Source of the DNA: Candidatus Dormiibacterota bacterium
GTDB lineage: Bacteria; Chloroflexota; Dormibacteria; Aeolococcales; Aeolococcaceae
DNA length: 61,362 nucleotides
NCBI GenBank assembly: GCA_036495095.1
Contig: DASXNK010000014.1
Location: 1 to 61,362, forward strand
Reading direction: 5' to 3'
The notes under the pieces: model-generated
What the model saw: the letters and a program-made list of their open reading frames with translations, nothing else
Told to the model about the DNA's origin: nothing
Databases searched by the model: none
Made by a program: the position numbers and the translations under genes
In this document: positions 15,176 through 23,153 of the stretch, one piece after another
How positions within the stretch are numbered: the stretch's first letter is position 1
Layout: every line of letters begins with the position of its first letter

Positions 15176-16626
15176 CAGAGGCCCCGGCAGAGCGGCAGGG
15201 TGAAGGTGAAGGCGGGACCCTGCTCGCCCACCAGCCGCTGGAGGTCGAGGTGGGAGCGCAGCGCGCAGTCCTCGACGTCGGCGATCGCCGCCTCGAGCGC
15301 CTCCGGGCCCTCGGCGGAGACGGTGATGTACCCGGCGTAGACGAACTCGCGGTGCCCCTCGGCGAGCTCCTGCTCGCGGCGCTCGATGCCCATCCGCTGG
15401 TTGCGCCGGGTGGCGGTCTCGATGAAGCCGCGGGACGCCCGCATCTGGGCGTCGCCGAGGTCGGCGGTGCGCGCCGACTCGGCGGCGCGGAGCGCCTTGC
15501 TGGGGGGCACGGGCTGGAGCACGATGCTGTAGCAGTGCGCCGCCCGGGCCTCGAGGATGAGGGGGATCTGGAAGCCGCAGTCGACCGGCAGCCGGGGGAA
15601 GTGGCGCACCGCGAAGCTGACGTGGCAGTACTGCTGCGCCTCGTAGTGGGTCGCGGTCTCGCGCTCGTAGGAGGGGCTCACCGAGTCCCAGCTGACCTCG
15701 TGGCCGTCGTGGAAGCGCCGCGCCTCGGGGTCGTAGGCGTTGCGCACCACCGCGGCCACGCCGCCCGGGCTGAGCACCGCCGCCCCGGGGAGGATCTCGT
15801 GGAGCTCGGCCTTCAACCGCTCCACCTCGGCGGCGAGGATGCTCATCGCGCCCATGTCGACGTCACCCCCGCCGCGGCGGGCCGCCTGCCGGCGGCCGAT
15901 GCGGGTGAGCGAGACCTGCACGACCACGAAGTTCTCGTGCTCGGTCGGCGGCCGGCGGTCGATCTGCTCGGCCAGCGCCTCGTCGAAGAAGGGCGACCCG
16001 GGGTCGGCGTGGCGGGCGAACCAGCTGCGGTTGTCGCGGGCGGCGCCCGGCGCGGTGCGGTGGAGGAGCTGGATGCGCGAGAGCGCCGAGTGCTCGCGGA
16101 CCAGGCTGCCGAGCACCAGGCCCCAGCGGTTGAGCTGGTTCACCCGCTCCTCGACCGAGCGCAGCACGAAGGGCATCGCCCCGAGCTGCATCAGCGCGCA
16201 GTAGGTGACCTCGCCCGCGGCCTGCTGCTCGCGGAGGATGCCGTAGCGGCGGCCGCCGCGTTCGAGGGTGAGCAGCGCCACCTCGGGGAGGACGTGGCCG
16301 ATGGTCCGGGGGTCGCCACGCCGCCGGGTCGTCCGGGTGCGGGTGGCGTAGCCGGCGAGGATCAGCGCCCAGTCGTCGACGTGGTGACCGTTGATCGGCA
16401 CCAGGGCGAGCACCGCCGCGCCGACGCACCAGCCGCAGACCACCACCGCCCCCAGCGCGCGGGGCACGAAGTGCAGGCTGAGCAGCCCGAGCACCAGCCC
16501 GCCGATCATCACCGCGAGCTGGGGGAACCGGATGCCGAGGAAGACCCCCGGGGAGTGGTGGGCGGGGAAGACGAAGCGCGGGGCGGAGGTCTCGGTCCCG
16601 CTCCCCTCGGCGGTCTCGACGCTCAT
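15175..16626 (-). CDS. SCO6880-family type IV secretion-like protein (PrgI/VirB4 N-domain-like)
   Basis: 483 residues. Two adjacent transmembrane helices near the N-terminus (about 33-75) are followed by a large soluble domain. The composition and order match the SCO6880 family found beside VirB4-like ATPases in actinobacterial conjugation-like loci. A PrgI-type membrane segment is joined to a VirB4 N-terminal-like domain. No Walker motif is present, consistent with the ATPase being encoded by the next gene. The start at 16626 lies 13 bp after the TrbL-like stop. Confidence 0.82.
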   Translation of the reverse strand: MSVETAEGSGTETSAPRFVFPAHHSPGVFLGIRFPQLAVMIGGLVLGLLSLHFVPRALGAVVVCGWCVGAAVLALVPINGHHVDDWALILAGYATRTRTTRRRGDPRTIGHVLPEVALLTLERGGRRYGILREQQAAGEVTYCALMQLGAMPFVLRSVEERVNQLNRWGLVLGSLVREHSALSRIQLLHRTAPGAARDNRSWFARHADPGSPFFDEALAEQIDRRPPTEHENFVVVQVSLTRIGRRQAARRGGGDVDMGAMSILAAEVERLKAELHEILPGAAVLSPGGVAAVVRNAYDPEARRFHDGHEVSWDSVSPSYERETATHYEAQQYCHVSFAVRHFPRLPVDCGFQIPLILEARAAHCYSIVLQPVPPSKALRAAESARTADLGDAQMRASRGFIETATRRNQRMGIERREQELAEGHREFVYAGYITVSAEGPEALEAAIADVEDCALRSHLDLQRLVGEQGPAFTFTLPLCRGL

Positions 16627-16639
16627 CTCCGCACTCCCT

Positions 16640-18229
16640 TCACGAGCCCGGCTGGACGCGCGGGCGCAGCGGCGGCGGCGCCGGGTTGCGCGGCCCGTCG
16701 GTCGCCGGGGGGTGCTCGAGCGGCGCCATCGCCGGCGCGGCCACCCGGGTGGGGGTGGGCACGGCGCCGCCGACCGGAACCGGCGGCCGGTGTCCCGCCG
16801 CCGCCGCCCCCGACTCCTGCGGGGTCACCCCGGCGGGCTCGGGGGGACGGCTGCGCTCCGGCTGGGGACGGTAGACCGCGGGCGCGGTCAGCCGCGGGGC
16901 CCGGGGGCGGCTGCCCTCCTCGGCATCGCGGCGGTGCATCTGGCCGATGCCCCAGGCGACACTGCCGGCGGCGGCGTCCCCGGCCCCGCCCATGGCGCTC
17001 GCCGGCCCGTGGGTGGCCGCCCGGCGGCGCACCAGGCCCATCGTCTCCATCTCGGCGAGGTGGATGCCGCGGAGCAGCGCCCACGGGGTGAAGGCGACCA
17101 TGCCGAGAAGCACGGTCGCCGAGGTGATCGCCAGCCAGTCGGGCACTCCCTGGAGGCCGAAGGCGAGGATCTGGAAGCCCACCGAGAGGAAGATCACCAT
17201 CGCCAGCTTGGTGAGGATCAGCGAGGCGAGGTACTCGCCCATGCGCTTCGCCGCCCCCGCGGTGCGCGGGTAGATCGCCATCACCGCGACCAGCGGCAGG
17301 AAGACCACGAGCGCCTGGACGAGCACCAGCCGGAGCACCAGCCAGGCCACCACCAGCAGGGTGGTGATCAGCGCGAAGAGCGCGAGCACGGCGATCGCCG
17401 CCGCCTCGGGCACGCCGCCGCTGGAGTGGCTCTCGAGCATCTGGGTGAGCCGGTCGATCACCTGGGTGCTCGCCGAGCCCATGCTCGTCGCCCAGAGGCC
17501 GGCGATGGCGTCGACGCCCTGGACGAACCAGGCGACCAGGGGCAGGCCGGCGAGCGCGACCATCACCGCGGCGATCAGCCGGCTCAGCACCGCCGGTCCG
17601 GCGCCACGGATGCCTCCCGCCATGTGCTCGAGCAGGGCGAGCGCGACGAACGCCACCACCAGGCCGAGGGCGAGCGCGGTCATCTCGCTGTAGGCGGGGT
17701 TGACCACGTGCCAGTTGGGCTCGAGGCTGGGCGAGAGCAGCGACTGCTTGAGCCAGCCGAGGGTGGTGACCACCCCGTCGACGAGGAAGCTCTGGACGTG
17801 GTCGAGGGCGCCGTGGGCGACGTAGCCGGCGGTGCGGCGGGCCAGGCTGGGCGAGGACGCGGGCGGCGGCGGCGCCATCGCCGGCAGCGGCTGGGGCGCG
17901 GCCGCCGGGGCCATGTCGGGCGCCGCCACCGGGGGCGGCTGGACCGGCCCGGGGGCGAGCGCGGGTCCCCCGACCGGGGCGGGATGGAGCATCCGGTGGA
18001 GCACCCCGGGACGCTTCGGCGCGGCGGCTCCGGGGCTCGCGGGGGGCGGCGCGGACGAGCCGTCGGTCTGGGTGACGGTGCAGTGCGTCGTCGGCCAGCC
18101 CCAGGTGCAGCTGATGTCGTCCGCACGCACCGCCTGCGCAGGGCCGGTGCACAGCGCCGCCACGGTGGCGAGCAGGGCGGCGAGGACCACGGCCGCGAGG
18201 TGACGGCGCGTGGCCGGGACCGGCCTCAT
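16640..18229 (-). CDS. TrbL/VirB6-like polytopic membrane protein
   Basis: 529 residues. A signal peptide (about 1-37) is followed by a proline-rich region (about 60-125), several hydrophobic helices in the middle (about 190-420, including LALGLVVAFVALALLEHM and LFALITTLLVVAWLVLRLV), and a long Pro/Arg-rich cytoplasmic tail. This is the layout of the TrbL/VirB6 inner-membrane channel of type IV secretion. The start at 18229 overlaps the upstream small membrane protein by one base. Confidence 0.83.
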   Translation of the reverse strand: MRPVPATRRHLAAVVLAALLATVAALCTGPAQAVRADDISCTWGWPTTHCTVTQTDGSSAPPPASPGAAAPKRPGVLHRMLHPAPVGGPALAPGPVQPPPVAAPDMAPAAAPQPLPAMAPPPPASSPSLARRTAGYVAHGALDHVQSFLVDGVVTTLGWLKQSLLSPSLEPNWHVVNPAYSEMTALALGLVVAFVALALLEHMAGGIRGAGPAVLSRLIAAVMVALAGLPLVAWFVQGVDAIAGLWATSMGSASTQVIDRLTQMLESHSSGGVPEAAAIAVLALFALITTLLVVAWLVLRLVLVQALVVFLPLVAVMAIYPRTAGAAKRMGEYLASLILTKLAMVIFLSVGFQILAFGLQGVPDWLAITSATVLLGMVAFTPWALLRGIHLAEMETMGLVRRRAATHGPASAMGGAGDAAAGSVAWGIGQMHRRDAEEGSRPRAPRLTAPAVYRPQPERSRPPEPAGVTPQESGAAAAGHRPPVPVGGAVPTPTRVAAPAMAPLEHPPATDGPRNPAPPPLRPRVQPGS

Positions 18230-18522
18230 CAGTGGCCGAACAACCCGGTGAGCGAGTTCGCGATCGCCGCCGCGGCGTAGAGCAGGGCTCCCGACACCAC
18301 CGCCATGAAGGTGGTCGCCTTGCCCCGCTGCGCGACCATCACGTTGTGGCTGGCCGAGCCCACCAGGGTCATCAGCACCCCGGCGGCGAGGGCCACCCCG
18401 GCGGCGAGGATGACCAGCGCCGCAAGGTTCCCCCCGACGTGGTTGATGGCGTTGCGCACCGGTTCGGGGAAGCCGTCCCAGCTGGGGTTGACGTCGACCT
18501 TGGTCACGTCGCCGAGGATCAT
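18229..18522 (-). CDS. Small two-helix membrane protein (pilin-like/TrbC-like) of the secretion operon
   Basis: 97 residues. An amphipathic N-terminus (VDVNPSWDGFPEPVRNAINH) is followed by two hydrophobic helices (about 33-55 and 68-90), with no cleavable signal. Size and position fit a VirB2/TrbC-like subunit or a membrane accessory protein. AGAGGAA precedes the ATG at 18522 by about 7 bp, and the start overlaps the ATPase stop by 4 bp. The pilin assignment is by position and topology only. Confidence 0.72.
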   Translation of the reverse strand: MILGDVTKVDVNPSWDGFPEPVRNAINHVGGNLAALVILAAGVALAAGVLMTLVGSASHNVMVAQRGKATTFMAVVSGALLYAAAAIANSLTGLFGH

Positions 18523-19901
18523 GGGTGTTCCTCTGGAGTCGATGCGGCACGGCCCTCGGTGAAGCCGTCCGCGATGAGGGCTGCGAGTTCCAGGTAGCAG
18601 TCGCGGGTGCGGTGCTCGAGCAGGTCCCACTGGAGGGTGCCGCCGGCGGCGAGGTGGCGGTCCCAGGCCACCCGGTGGGTGGCGCGCACGTGGGGGGCGA
18701 AGAACTCCTCGAGCCGGCGCACGTCGACCAGGGTGTCGTTGCGGACCGCGTTGACCACCACGATCACGTGGCGGCGGCACCAGTCGGCGCCGCGGGCCAC
18801 CACCAGGTGGTCGAGGGTGAAGCCGGCGATGCGGCCGGCGTCGAGGCTGGGGGCGCTGACCAGGATCACCTGGTCGGCGCGGCGGCGCAGGAAGTACGAG
18901 GTCGCCGGGCCGAGCAGGGCGGTGCCGAGGTCGGCGTAGATGATGCTGTAGAAGCGGGTGAGCACCTCGAGGGCGCGGCTGTACTCGGCCTCGCCGAGCT
19001 GGCGGGTCACCGCCGGGTCGAGGGGGGCGGCGAGCACGTCGAGGCGGGACGGGTGCTGGATCAGGTAGCGCCATGCCTCCGCCGCCCGGGTGATCGAGCC
19101 GGCGTTGGCGAGCAGGTCGGTGATCGTCGCCGGCGGCGGTTGGGGGGAGACGCGCCCCGCCAGCGAGCCGGCGTCGGGGTTGGCGTCGATGACCGCGAGC
19201 CGGTCGGCGCGCACCAGCGCGGCCGCCACCGAGGCGCCGAGGGCGACGGTGGTCTTGCCCACCCCGCCCTTGCCGGCGGCGCTGGCGATCACCGTCGGGG
19301 TGCTCACCGACGCCCGCGCCCGCAGCGTCACCGCCTGGCGCCGCTGCTCGTTGCGCGAGAGCGGCGGGATGTAGCGGTGGCCGCTGGCCTGCCAGACCGC
19401 CCTCCGCCAGCCCGCGGCGGGAGGCATCGCCGCCGGCTTGAGGAAGCTCTCGGCGGCGAAGTCGACGGCGGCGCGAGGAGCCTGCGGGAGCTCGCGGGCG
19501 GGCGCCGCGGCGGGTGCGGACGGGGGCGTCGAGCGCGCCGCGAAGGCGTCGACGATGCCCCCGGGATCGACCCGGACCGTCTCCGGCTCCCGCGGCCGCA
19601 CCGGCGGAGGCGGCCCGACCGGCGCCGGGGCGGGCTCGAGCACGGGCGGGGGCGGCTCCTCGATCGCGACCGGGGGCGGGGGCGGGGTGGGTGCCGGCGC
19701 CGGCGCGCGCCGAGGAGCGCTGGGCGCCGCGGCTCGGAGCGGCAGCGCCTCGTCCTCGACGGCGGCGGCGTCGACGTCGACCTCGGGAGCCACCGGCACC
19801 ACCACCGGGCGACGGCCGTTGGCGGCGCGGCCGACCACGTCCTGCTGCTGCCTGGTCGCGGGTGCCCGGAGGGGCCGGTCGTCGGAGCTGTAGAGGGTCA
19901 C
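18519..19901 (-). CDS. MinD/ParA-like ATPase with proline-rich N-terminus (EspI-like), first gene of secretion operon
   Basis: 460 residues. The N-terminal 145 or so are low-complexity Pro/Ala. A GWRRAVWQASG...SRNEQRRQ segment (about 164-188) and a deviant-Walker P-loop ATPase follow (KGGVGKTT, 211-218; AVIDANPDAGSLAGRV; YADLGTALLG). This resembles the MinD-like ATPases next to type VII secretion loci (EspI type) more than plasmid ParA proteins, and no parB is nearby. It probably organises or energises the secretion complex at the membrane. The GTG at 19901 is the start. A strong promoter and a structured leader lie upstream. Confidence 0.85.
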   Translation of the reverse strand: MTLYSSDDRPLRAPATRQQQDVVGRAANGRRPVVVPVAPEVDVDAAAVEDEALPLRAAAPSAPRRAPAPAPTPPPPPVAIEEPPPPVLEPAPAPVGPPPPVRPREPETVRVDPGGIVDAFAARSTPPSAPAAAPARELPQAPRAAVDFAAESFLKPAAMPPAAGWRRAVWQASGHRYIPPLSRNEQRRQAVTLRARASVSTPTVIASAAGKGGVGKTTVALGASVAAALVRADRLAVIDANPDAGSLAGRVSPQPPPATITDLLANAGSITRAAEAWRYLIQHPSRLDVLAAPLDPAVTRQLGEAEYSRALEVLTRFYSIIYADLGTALLGPATSYFLRRRADQVILVSAPSLDAGRIAGFTLDHLVVARGADWCRRHVIVVVNAVRNDTLVDVRRLEEFFAPHVRATHRVAWDRHLAAGGTLQWDLLEHRTRDCYLELAALIADGFTEGRAASTPEEHP

Positions 19902-19958
19902 CTCGGGGTCTCAGTCCCATCCTCGGGTCGACGGTCTCGCCGTCTGCTGGCATGCCGG

Positions 19959-20034
19959 CTCGAGGAGGCGTCGGGCACGCGCGGCGGCTCACCGCCGCCC
20001 GCCGGGCACGTCAACGCCGCGGGCCCTCCTCGAG
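19959..20034 (-). promoter_or_regulatory. Structured 5' leader of the secretion-like operon
   Basis: Read on the minus strand, CTCGAGGAGG near the predicted mRNA 5' end pairs with CCTCCTCGAG about 55 nt later (10 bp). Inside is a 7-bp hairpin, GCGGCGG-TGAG-CCGCCGC, flanked by two copies of CGTGCCCG. The element begins about 3 nt after the predicted transcription start and ends about 57 nt before the GTG of the ATPase gene. It could be a riboswitch-like leader, a protein-binding RNA or, as DNA, an origin-like inverted repeat. No known RNA class is recognised. Confidence 0.5.
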
Positions 20035-20043
20035 ACAGGGGCG

Positions 20044-20072
20044 AACGTACGACGCGGCGGGCCGACAGTCAA
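20044..20072 (-). promoter_or_regulatory. Sigma-70-type promoter of the secretion-like operon
   Basis: On the minus strand, TTGACT (20067-20072), a 17-bp spacer and TACGTT (20044-20049). The predicted start is near 20037, giving a leader of about 136 nt before the ATPase gene. Confidence 0.6.
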
Positions 20073-20188
20073 CACCCCACGATCGTCCCGATAGCCCCGA
20101 TCGAGGCGTGCAGGCGGTTCTCACCCCTCCGTTGGAAACCGTCAATGACCACGGCCGGGCGCCGAGACGGGCCGCCGGGTGGCCGCGA

Positions 20189-20194
20189 TATCGT
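20189..20194 (+). promoter_or_regulatory. -10-like box TATCGT for the beta-propeller lipoprotein gene
   Basis: The box lies 6 bp before the GTG at 20201, which fits a leaderless transcript and supports that start over GTG 20243. No clear -35 box. Confidence 0.35.
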
Positions 20195-20200
20195 CGCGGG

Positions 20201-21337
20201 GTGGATCACCGAGCCCACGGCGCGGATCCCCGGCGGCCGGCGGTGAGGGCCGGCGCCGTGCTCGGCGCACTGCTGACCCTCGCCGGCTGCGGCGCCGGCC
20301 CCCCGGCCACGCTGGTGGTGGCCACCCGCAGCCCGGCGCCGCCGCAGCCCGCCGCCTCCCCCGGGCCCCGCTCCGAGATGCTGGTCGCCGTGCTCGAGCG
20401 GCGCGGCGGGGCGAGCACGCCCAACCTGGTCGCGATCGTCGGGCTCGACGGCCGGGCCCGGGCCAGGGCCGGCTTCACCGAGCGGGCGGTGCCCACCCCC
20501 GGAGGCCTCACCACGGTGCTCCAGCCCGAGGCCCGGGTGGCCGGCGGCGCCGTCTACTACACCGACGGGCTCGGGGTGGTGCGCCGGCTCACGCCCGGGG
20601 GCGGCGACCCGGCCACGGTGGCGACCTTCCCGATCAGCTCCGACCAGCAGGCGGTCGCGGTCGTGGTCAGCCCCGACGGCGCGCGGCTGATGGCCACGGT
20701 GCTCACCGTCGAGCCCTGGCACGTGGACGTCGAGGCCGCCTCCGCGGGCGGGCCCACGGTCACGGTGCGGAGCATCGACGTGCCCGCCAGCGAGCCGGGC
20801 ACGGCGCCGCGCCTGCTCCAGGTCGCCGGCTGGGACGCGATCGGCCCGGTGGCGCTCGCCGACGGCCTCGCCGCCCAGGCCCAGGACGACGGCGGCGGGC
20901 TCTGGCAGGGCCATCCCGCCCACCTCGACGGCCACGGGCTCGCCGGGCCGCCGCTGGGAGGACCGGCCTGCGGAGCCTCCTCCGAGGCGCCGGACGGAAC
21001 CCTCCTCTGCCACGACGCGATCGGCGCGACCACCACGCTCCGCCGCCCCGACGGCTCACTGGTTCACCGCTTCACCCACACCGGCGGCGGCCCCCGCCTC
21101 TCCCCCGACGGCCGCCGGCTCGCCTACCGCCTCGGCGGCGGCCGCAGCGCGGTGCAGTCGTGGGACGGGTCCACCGTCGACCTCGCCCCCGGGTTCACCC
21201 CGTCGGGGTGGCTCGCCCCCGACCTGCTGATCGGCAACACCCGGGGCGACGAGCTCGCCTACGTCGACCTGACCGCCCCCGGCCGGGCGGTGGACATGGG
21301 GTTCCCCGGCGGCTTCGTGGGGGTGGTCCGGGGGTAG
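20201..21337 (+). CDS. Lipoprotein with beta-propeller-like repeats
   Basis: About 378 residues from the GTG at 20201. An Arg-rich n-region and a hydrophobic segment end in a lipobox (LTLAGC), and the mature protein carries repeated blade-like strands (AVVVSPDGARLMATV, PRLSPDGRRLAYRL, PDLLIGNTRGDELAYV) as in TolB/WD40-type propellers. It is an outer-face binding or scaffold protein of unknown partner. GTG at 20243 would also give a valid lipoprotein. The gene converges on the DUF4214 gene, separated by a long hairpin. Confidence 0.7.
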   Translation: MDHRAHGADPRRPAVRAGAVLGALLTLAGCGAGPPATLVVATRSPAPPQPAASPGPRSEMLVAVLERRGGASTPNLVAIVGLDGRARARAGFTERAVPTPGGLTTVLQPEARVAGGAVYYTDGLGVVRRLTPGGGDPATVATFPISSDQQAVAVVVSPDGARLMATVLTVEPWHVDVEAASAGGPTVTVRSIDVPASEPGTAPRLLQVAGWDAIGPVALADGLAAQAQDDGGGLWQGHPAHLDGHGLAGPPLGGPACGASSEAPDGTLLCHDAIGATTTLRRPDGSLVHRFTHTGGGPRLSPDGRRLAYRLGGGRSAVQSWDGSTVDLAPGFTPSGWLAPDLLIGNTRGDELAYVDLTAPGRAVDMGFPGGFVGVVRG

Positions 21338-21343
21338 CCGCGC

Positions 21344-21374
21344 GTGGCGGCGGGGGCCCGGCCCCCGCCGCCAC
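21344..21374. terminator. Bidirectional terminator-like hairpin between convergent genes
   Basis: A perfect 13-bp stem (GTGGCGGCGGGGG with its complement) around the loop CCCGG sits in the 42-bp gap between two convergent stop codons. There is no T-run on either side, so it is hairpin-only. Confidence 0.55.
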
Positions 21375-21379
21375 CTGGG

Positions 21380-22855
21380 TCAGAACGCGGGATTCTTCTG
21401 GAAGTACTCGTCGAGGGCGAGGATGCTGATGATCCCGATGTCGTCGCGGTTGCCGGCATCGAGGTAGTTGGCCCAGTACTCGGCGCCGCCGGCGTCGGAG
21501 CCGCGTCCGAGGTACTTCGGGTACCAGCTGTTCACCAGGCGCAGGTGGTACTCGTGCGAGAAGGAGAAGTTGTTCCCCATGCTCGAGCGCGGGGCGCCCG
21601 CGGCCAGCCGCCCGGTCCAGTAGTCGACCTCGGACTGCGCCGGGGTGCGGCCGAGCAGGTCGCGGTAGAGCGAGCGAACGAAGGTGGTGTCGTTGCCGGC
21701 GCCCTTCCGCGAGGTCGCGTAGTACTCGGGCGAGCCGCCGAAGAGACCGAGGATCGCCTCGTTGAAGACGCCGTGGTCGAGCTGGGCGACCCAGTAGGCG
21801 CGGCCGCCGGGATCGGGGGCGCGGAGCAGCATCAGCTCGTAGTCGGCGTCCACGATGTGGCCGTGGGCCTCGGTCGAGGCGACGAACGCCGCGGCGATGT
21901 CGGCCCGGCTCATGCCCCCCAGCAGCCGTCCCACCCAGTAGGCGATCTCCGAGTCGGCGGGCACCCGGGTGCGGCCGAGCACGTCGTGGTAGAGGTCGGC
22001 GACGAAGGCGTCATTGCGGGAGAGCACGGTCAGGTGCTGGATCGCGGCCGGGCCGGTCTCGCAGCGCCAGGGGAAGTGGGGCGCCGGCGAGCCCGGGCAG
22101 ACGCTCGCCTCGCTCCCCTCGGGGGTGTACCCGCAGGAGCTGCTCGGGGTGCCGGTCGACCAGTCGTCGGCGTCGGAGTCGCCGTCACACTGGCGGGTGC
22201 CGGGAGCGGGGGTGGCGGGCGGCGCCGGCACCGCGACCGGCGGCGCCAGGCCGAAGTCGTGGAAGACGATCGGGTCGGCCGCGGTGGCCGCGTAGTAGTG
22301 CGGATGGCCGGGGATGCTCGGCCAGGTCTGCAGCTTCCCGTTCGGGTACATGTTGGACACCATCGCGCCGACGCTGCCGTCCCAGGTGACGGTGACGTCC
22401 GCCTGCTGCCAGCGGCAGGCGCTGCCGCCCTCGCAGGGGGCGTAGCCGGCGGGGTTGGCGGTGTTCCCGGCGGGGGTCGCGATCTGCTTCAGCCGGTAGT
22501 CGCCGGGGGGCACGTTGGTGAAGACCAGGCAGCCCTTGGTGGTGCTGGCGCAGTTCCCCTGCTGCAGCGGGCAGGTCGCCGACGGGCCGATGCCGCCGGG
22601 CGACGAGGCGCCCTGGGTGCCCACCGTGGCGGAGAACCCCTGGCCGTTGCTGAGGGTGTAGACCGCGCCGGAGAGACCGCTCTTGCAGGAGTCCATGGTC
22701 TGGACCACCACCTGGAAGGGCGCGTCGCCGATCGACGTCGGCGACACCGCCGCGCTCGCGGGCGCACCGTCGCCGCCCAGGGCGAGCAGCACCATGGCGA
22801 TGCCGACCAGCAGGGTGACCACGGTCACGATCATTCGAGATGGGGTTCGCGTCAT
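21380..22855 (-). CDS. Secreted protein with SpaA-like domain and C-terminal DUF4214 repeats
   Basis: 491 residues. A signal peptide (about 1-36) is followed by a prealbumin/SpaA-like beta domain (about 45-135; GLSGAVYTLSNGQGF, then LVFTNVPPGDYRLKQIATPAG) with several cysteines. Next come a Pro-rich/acidic linker (about 205-245) and repeated DUF4214-type helical units (FVADLYHDVLGR, DADYELMLLRAPDPGGRAYW, FVRSLYRDLLGR, YPKYLGRGSDAGGAEYW). DUF4214 is common in large secreted or S-layer-associated proteins. AGGAAGGA stands upstream of the ATG at 22855. No LPXTG sorting signal or C-terminal anchor is seen. Confidence 0.82.
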   Translation of the reverse strand: MTRTPSRMIVTVVTLLVGIAMVLLALGGDGAPASAAVSPTSIGDAPFQVVVQTMDSCKSGLSGAVYTLSNGQGFSATVGTQGASSPGGIGPSATCPLQQGNCASTTKGCLVFTNVPPGDYRLKQIATPAGNTANPAGYAPCEGGSACRWQQADVTVTWDGSVGAMVSNMYPNGKLQTWPSIPGHPHYYAATAADPIVFHDFGLAPPVAVPAPPATPAPGTRQCDGDSDADDWSTGTPSSSCGYTPEGSEASVCPGSPAPHFPWRCETGPAAIQHLTVLSRNDAFVADLYHDVLGRTRVPADSEIAYWVGRLLGGMSRADIAAAFVASTEAHGHIVDADYELMLLRAPDPGGRAYWVAQLDHGVFNEAILGLFGGSPEYYATSRKGAGNDTTFVRSLYRDLLGRTPAQSEVDYWTGRLAAGAPRSSMGNNFSFSHEYHLRLVNSWYPKYLGRGSDAGGAEYWANYLDAGNRDDIGIISILALDEYFQKNPAF

Positions 22856-22871
22856 ACCGGTCCTTCCTGTT

Positions 22872-22921
22872 CAGAGCCTGCCCGCGGCAGGCAGTGAGGG
22901 AGGGCTTGGCCCTTTGCTCTG
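22872..22921 (-). promoter_or_regulatory. Possible three-way-junction RNA in the 5' leader of the DUF4214 gene
   Basis: On the minus strand, CAGAG and CTCTG close an element holding two hairpins, AGGGC-CAA-GCCCT and GCCTGCC-GCG-GGCAGGC, joined by CCCTCACT. It ends a few bases before the AGGAAGGA ribosome binding site. It does not match a class I know. The same DNA could instead act as a terminator-like hairpin. Confidence 0.4.
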
Positions 22922-23153
22922 TACATCTCCGCGCCGCCGCCGATCTTGCGCGCGGTGGCAATCGCGGCGTGCAGATGAAATCGGGATGAATCCTGGGAGA
23001 ATCCCAGTGGGCGTGCGCACACGATTGCAGTCCGACTGCGAGCTGCGACGCCGGGCATGGCTGCCGCCGTCGATGCTGCGACAGCACGATGAACTCTCGC
23101 TGACACCGGCGGCCGTTCAGCACAAGTTCATCGAGACCGGCGAGACTGCTCGC

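Noticed and set aside
14111-18280. Several long plus-strand frames across the secretion operon
   Set aside because: They mirror conserved minus-strand proteins and have biased Gly/Arg/His composition; the overlapping minus-strand starts are consistent.
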